Made by a program: the position numbers and the translations under genes. DNA of 6,434 bases, taken from Phenylobacterium sp. (GTDB lineage Bacteria; Pseudomonadota; Alphaproteobacteria; Caulobacterales; Caulobacteraceae). Of the stretch, positions 4,720-6,434 are shown piece after piece; the stretch's first letter is position 1; the number at the start of each line of letters is the position of its first letter. The notes beneath the pieces are model-generated. The model did no database searches. It was not told where the DNA came from and worked only from the letters and a program-made list of their open reading frames with translations. Location: positions 1 through 6,434 of the forward strand of contig JAQVDF010000124.1 of the NCBI GenBank assembly GCA_028698405.1. Reading direction: 5' to 3'.

Positions 4720-6434
4720 AGGCGGTAGCCGCCGGCCTGCAGCTTCTCGAACACCGTCTTGGTGATCTTCACGTAGCCCTTCTCGGGGTGGCGGAAGTAG
4801 AGCTGGTGACGCACCTGGCCGGGATCGAAGCCCTCGGCCACCAGGTCCACCTTGCGCTGCTTGAAGGTCCCCGTGGTCTCGATCTGCGGCAGCAGCCGCA
4901 GGAAGACGGGCCGGGAGAACACCGGCAGCTCCCGCTCGACGTAGTCGCCGAACGCCTTGATGTCGAAGTCGGGCTCGGTGACCAGGGCGGCCATGCCGGC
5001 CCGGCCCTCCGCCCCCGGCGCCTGTACGCCGTAGACGTTGGCCTCCAGCACCCCCGGCGCCTCGTGCAGCTGCATCGCCACCTCGGCGGTGGAGACGTTC
5101 TCGCCTTTCCAGCGGAAGGTGTCGCCGATGCGGTCGACGAAATAGACGTAGCCGTCGGCGTCCTGACGCATCAGGTCGCCGGTGCGGAACCAGGCGTCGC
5201 CCTTCTGGAACACGTCGCGCAGGATCTTCTTCTCGCTGGCGGCCTTGTCGACGTAGCCGGTGAAGTCGCTGCGCGCGTCGTCGCCGATGCGGCCGATGCA
5301 CTCGCCGACCTGGCCTGCGCCGCACTCGATGCACAGACCGTCCGGCCCGCGGACCGGCTGCTCCGCCTCGACGTCGAACTGGATCAGCCTGGCGTTGAAG
5401 CGGCCCTTCATCCACTTGGGGATCCGGCCGATGGCCCCTTCCTTGCCGTCGAAGTTGAACATCGCCACGTTGCCTTCCGTGGCGCCGTAGAACTCCAGGA
5501 TCTGCGGGAATCGGAAGCGTGCGCGCATCTGCCGCCAGACGTCGGGCCGCAGGCCGTTGCCGAACGCCAGCCGGATCTTGTGGCGGGCCTCGTCGTCCTG
5601 CGGCGGCTGGTTGACGAGGTAGCGGCACAGCTCGCCGATATAGACGAACATGGTGCAGCGCTCGGCCACCACCTCGGGCCAGAACTGGCTCGCCGAGAAC
5701 TTCTGCTTCAGCACCACCGAGCCGCCGTTCAGCAGCGCCGCGCCCAGGGCGCAGAGCCCGCCGGTCGCGTGGTAGAGCGGCAGGGTCACGTAGACCCGGT
5801 CGGTCTCCGTTGCCCCCGTCGCGCCGGCGAAGGCGCGCATGTACAGCTGGGCCCGCTGGTGGCTGATGCGGGCGGCCTTGGGCAAGCCTGTGGTGCCGCT
5901 GGTGTAGATGTAGAGGATGGTGTCGCGGGCGGTCATGTCCTCGCGCAGCGCCCGGTCGGGGGGCAGTTGGCTGCAGCTCTTCAGCGCCTGGCGCAGGTCG
6001 CGCTGGTCGCCGACGGCATGGCCCAGCATCCACTGGACCATCGGCTTCTCGAGCTCGCCGCGGACGTCCTGGAACGCCTGGGCGGTCTCGTCGTCGACGA
6101 TTACATGGCTGGCGCCCGACAGCTTCAGGCAGTGGGCCAGCGAGGCCCCGGTGAGCTGATTGTTCACCAGGGCGGAGACCACCCCCACCTTCGACAGCCC
6201 GTACCAGACCGGGAAGTACTCCGTGCGGTTGGGCATGAAGAGCGCCACCACCTGGCCGCGCCGCAGGCCCATCCCCTTGGCCCAGTGGGCGAAGCGGTTG
6301 GCCATGGAGTCGATCTCGCCATAGTTCAGGGTGCGGCCCTCGAAGGTCATGGCCGGGCGGCCACGCCACTTCTCCACCGCCGCCTGCAGATCGTCGCACA
6401 GCAGGTTTTTCGAATCAGGGGCGATGGTCTTGAC
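4716..6434 (-). CDS. Long-chain acyl-CoA synthetase, FATP/VLACS type (5' truncated by window edge)
   Basis: ATP-dependent acyl-CoA ligase of the ANL superfamily; activates a fatty acid through an acyl-AMP intermediate to its CoA thioester. The frame is open to the last base of the window, so the 572 visible residues lack the N-terminus; the GTG at 6377 is an internal valine, because the 19 codons before it continue the family pattern. In visible numbering: phosphate loop YTSGTTGLPKAA (177-188), then LPLYHATGG; adenine-binding YGATEGN (316-322); ribose-binding TGD with D420; DRIGDTFRWKGENVST with R435 and K443; and C-terminal GTFKQRKVDL with probable catalytic K525. The YGATEGN form, the DRIGDTFRWKGENVST block and the GTFKxxK ending followed by EGFDP are typical of the fatty acid transport protein/very-long-chain synthetase branch rather than classical FadD. 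Chain-length preference cannot be told from sequence. It converges on the kinase with a shared CTAG stop and has no obvious link to the stress genes. Confidence 0.93.
   Translation of the reverse strand, partial: VKTIAPDSKNLLCDDLQAAVEKWRGRPAMTFEGRTLNYGEIDSMANRFAHWAKGMGLRRGQVVALFMPNRTEYFPVWYGLSKVGVVSALVNNQLTGASLAHCLKLSGASHVIVDDETAQAFQDVRGELEKPMVQWMLGHAVGDQRDLRQALKSCSQLPPDRALREDMTARDTILYIYTSGTTGLPKAARISHQRAQLYMRAFAGATGATETDRVYVTLPLYHATGGLCALGAALLNGGSVVLKQKFSASQFWPEVVAERCTMFVYIGELCRYLVNQPPQDDEARHKIRLAFGNGLRPDVWRQMRARFRFPQILEFYGATEGNVAMFNFDGKEGAIGRIPKWMKGRFNARLIQFDVEAEQPVRGPDGLCIECGAGQVGECIGRIGDDARSDFTGYVDKAASEKKILRDVFQKGDAWFRTGDLMRQDADGYVYFVDRIGDTFRWKGENVSTAEVAMQLHEAPGVLEANVYGVQAPGAEGRAGMAALVTEPDFDIKAFGDYVERELPVFSRPVFLRLLPQIETTGTFKQRKVDLVAEGFDPGQVRHQLYFRHPEKGYVKITKTVFEKLQAGGYRL

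Noticed and set aside
4675..6399. 574-residue - strand frame overlapping the acyl-CoA synthetase
   Set aside because: It is the shifted frame of the real gene, rich in R/G/A/P with no domain; the other frame has all ANL motifs.
1..6434. CRISPR array, tRNA, rRNA, insertion sequence, toxin-antitoxin or phage defence genes
   Set aside because: No direct-repeat array, RNA gene or transposase-like coding region was seen; nearly all sequence is filled by five housekeeping or signalling genes.

Overview
This is a GC-rich chromosomal window with strongly GC-biased third codon positions. The gene content (uvrC followed by pgsA, an HWE-family histidine kinase, a GGAAC/CGTT stress-type promoter) points to an alphaproteobacterium, most likely Caulobacterales (Caulobacter/Phenylobacterium-like). 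That placement is inferred from gene families and style, not from a database match.

Layout from left to right. (1) Bases 2-478, + strand: the C-terminal half of a pirin-family bicupin protein, whose start lies before the window. (2) Bases 479-533: a short convergent gap with two overlapping hairpins that could act as a terminator. (3) Bases 534-1154, - strand: pgsA, phosphatidylglycerophosphate synthase. (4) Bases 1155-1224: the uvrC-pgsA spacer, which carries a run of four G-tracts on the transcribed-sense strand and a competing hairpin. (5) Bases 1225-3084, - strand: uvrC, the nucleotide excision repair endonuclease subunit, complete. (6) Bases 3085-3198: a divergent intergenic region containing a perfect GGAAC-N16-CGTT promoter motif (EcfG/SigT type, general stress response). 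Because the motif lies in a perfect inverted repeat, it reads as the same promoter on both strands. (7) Bases 3199-4719, + strand: a soluble PAS-PAS-HWE histidine kinase with no receiver or output domain. (8) Bases 4716-6434, - strand: a FATP-type long-chain acyl-CoA synthetase, convergent with the kinase, sharing one CTAG as both stop codons and cut off at its N-terminus by the window edge.

How the genes may work together. uvrC and pgsA form the conserved repair/phospholipid pair and are probably co-transcribed leftward. The HWE kinase belongs to the kinase class that feeds the PhyR-NepR-EcfG general stress pathway of alphaproteobacteria. The palindromic promoter between it and uvrC suggests that one stress sigma factor site could switch on an orphan stress kinase (feedback) and DNA excision repair at once. 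This is the most interesting hypothesis in the window; the motif is seen directly, the function is inferred. The pirin and acyl-CoA synthetase genes look like ordinary neighbours. No mobile element, tRNA, rRNA or CRISPR array was seen, and no gene-free stretch exceeds about 115 bases.
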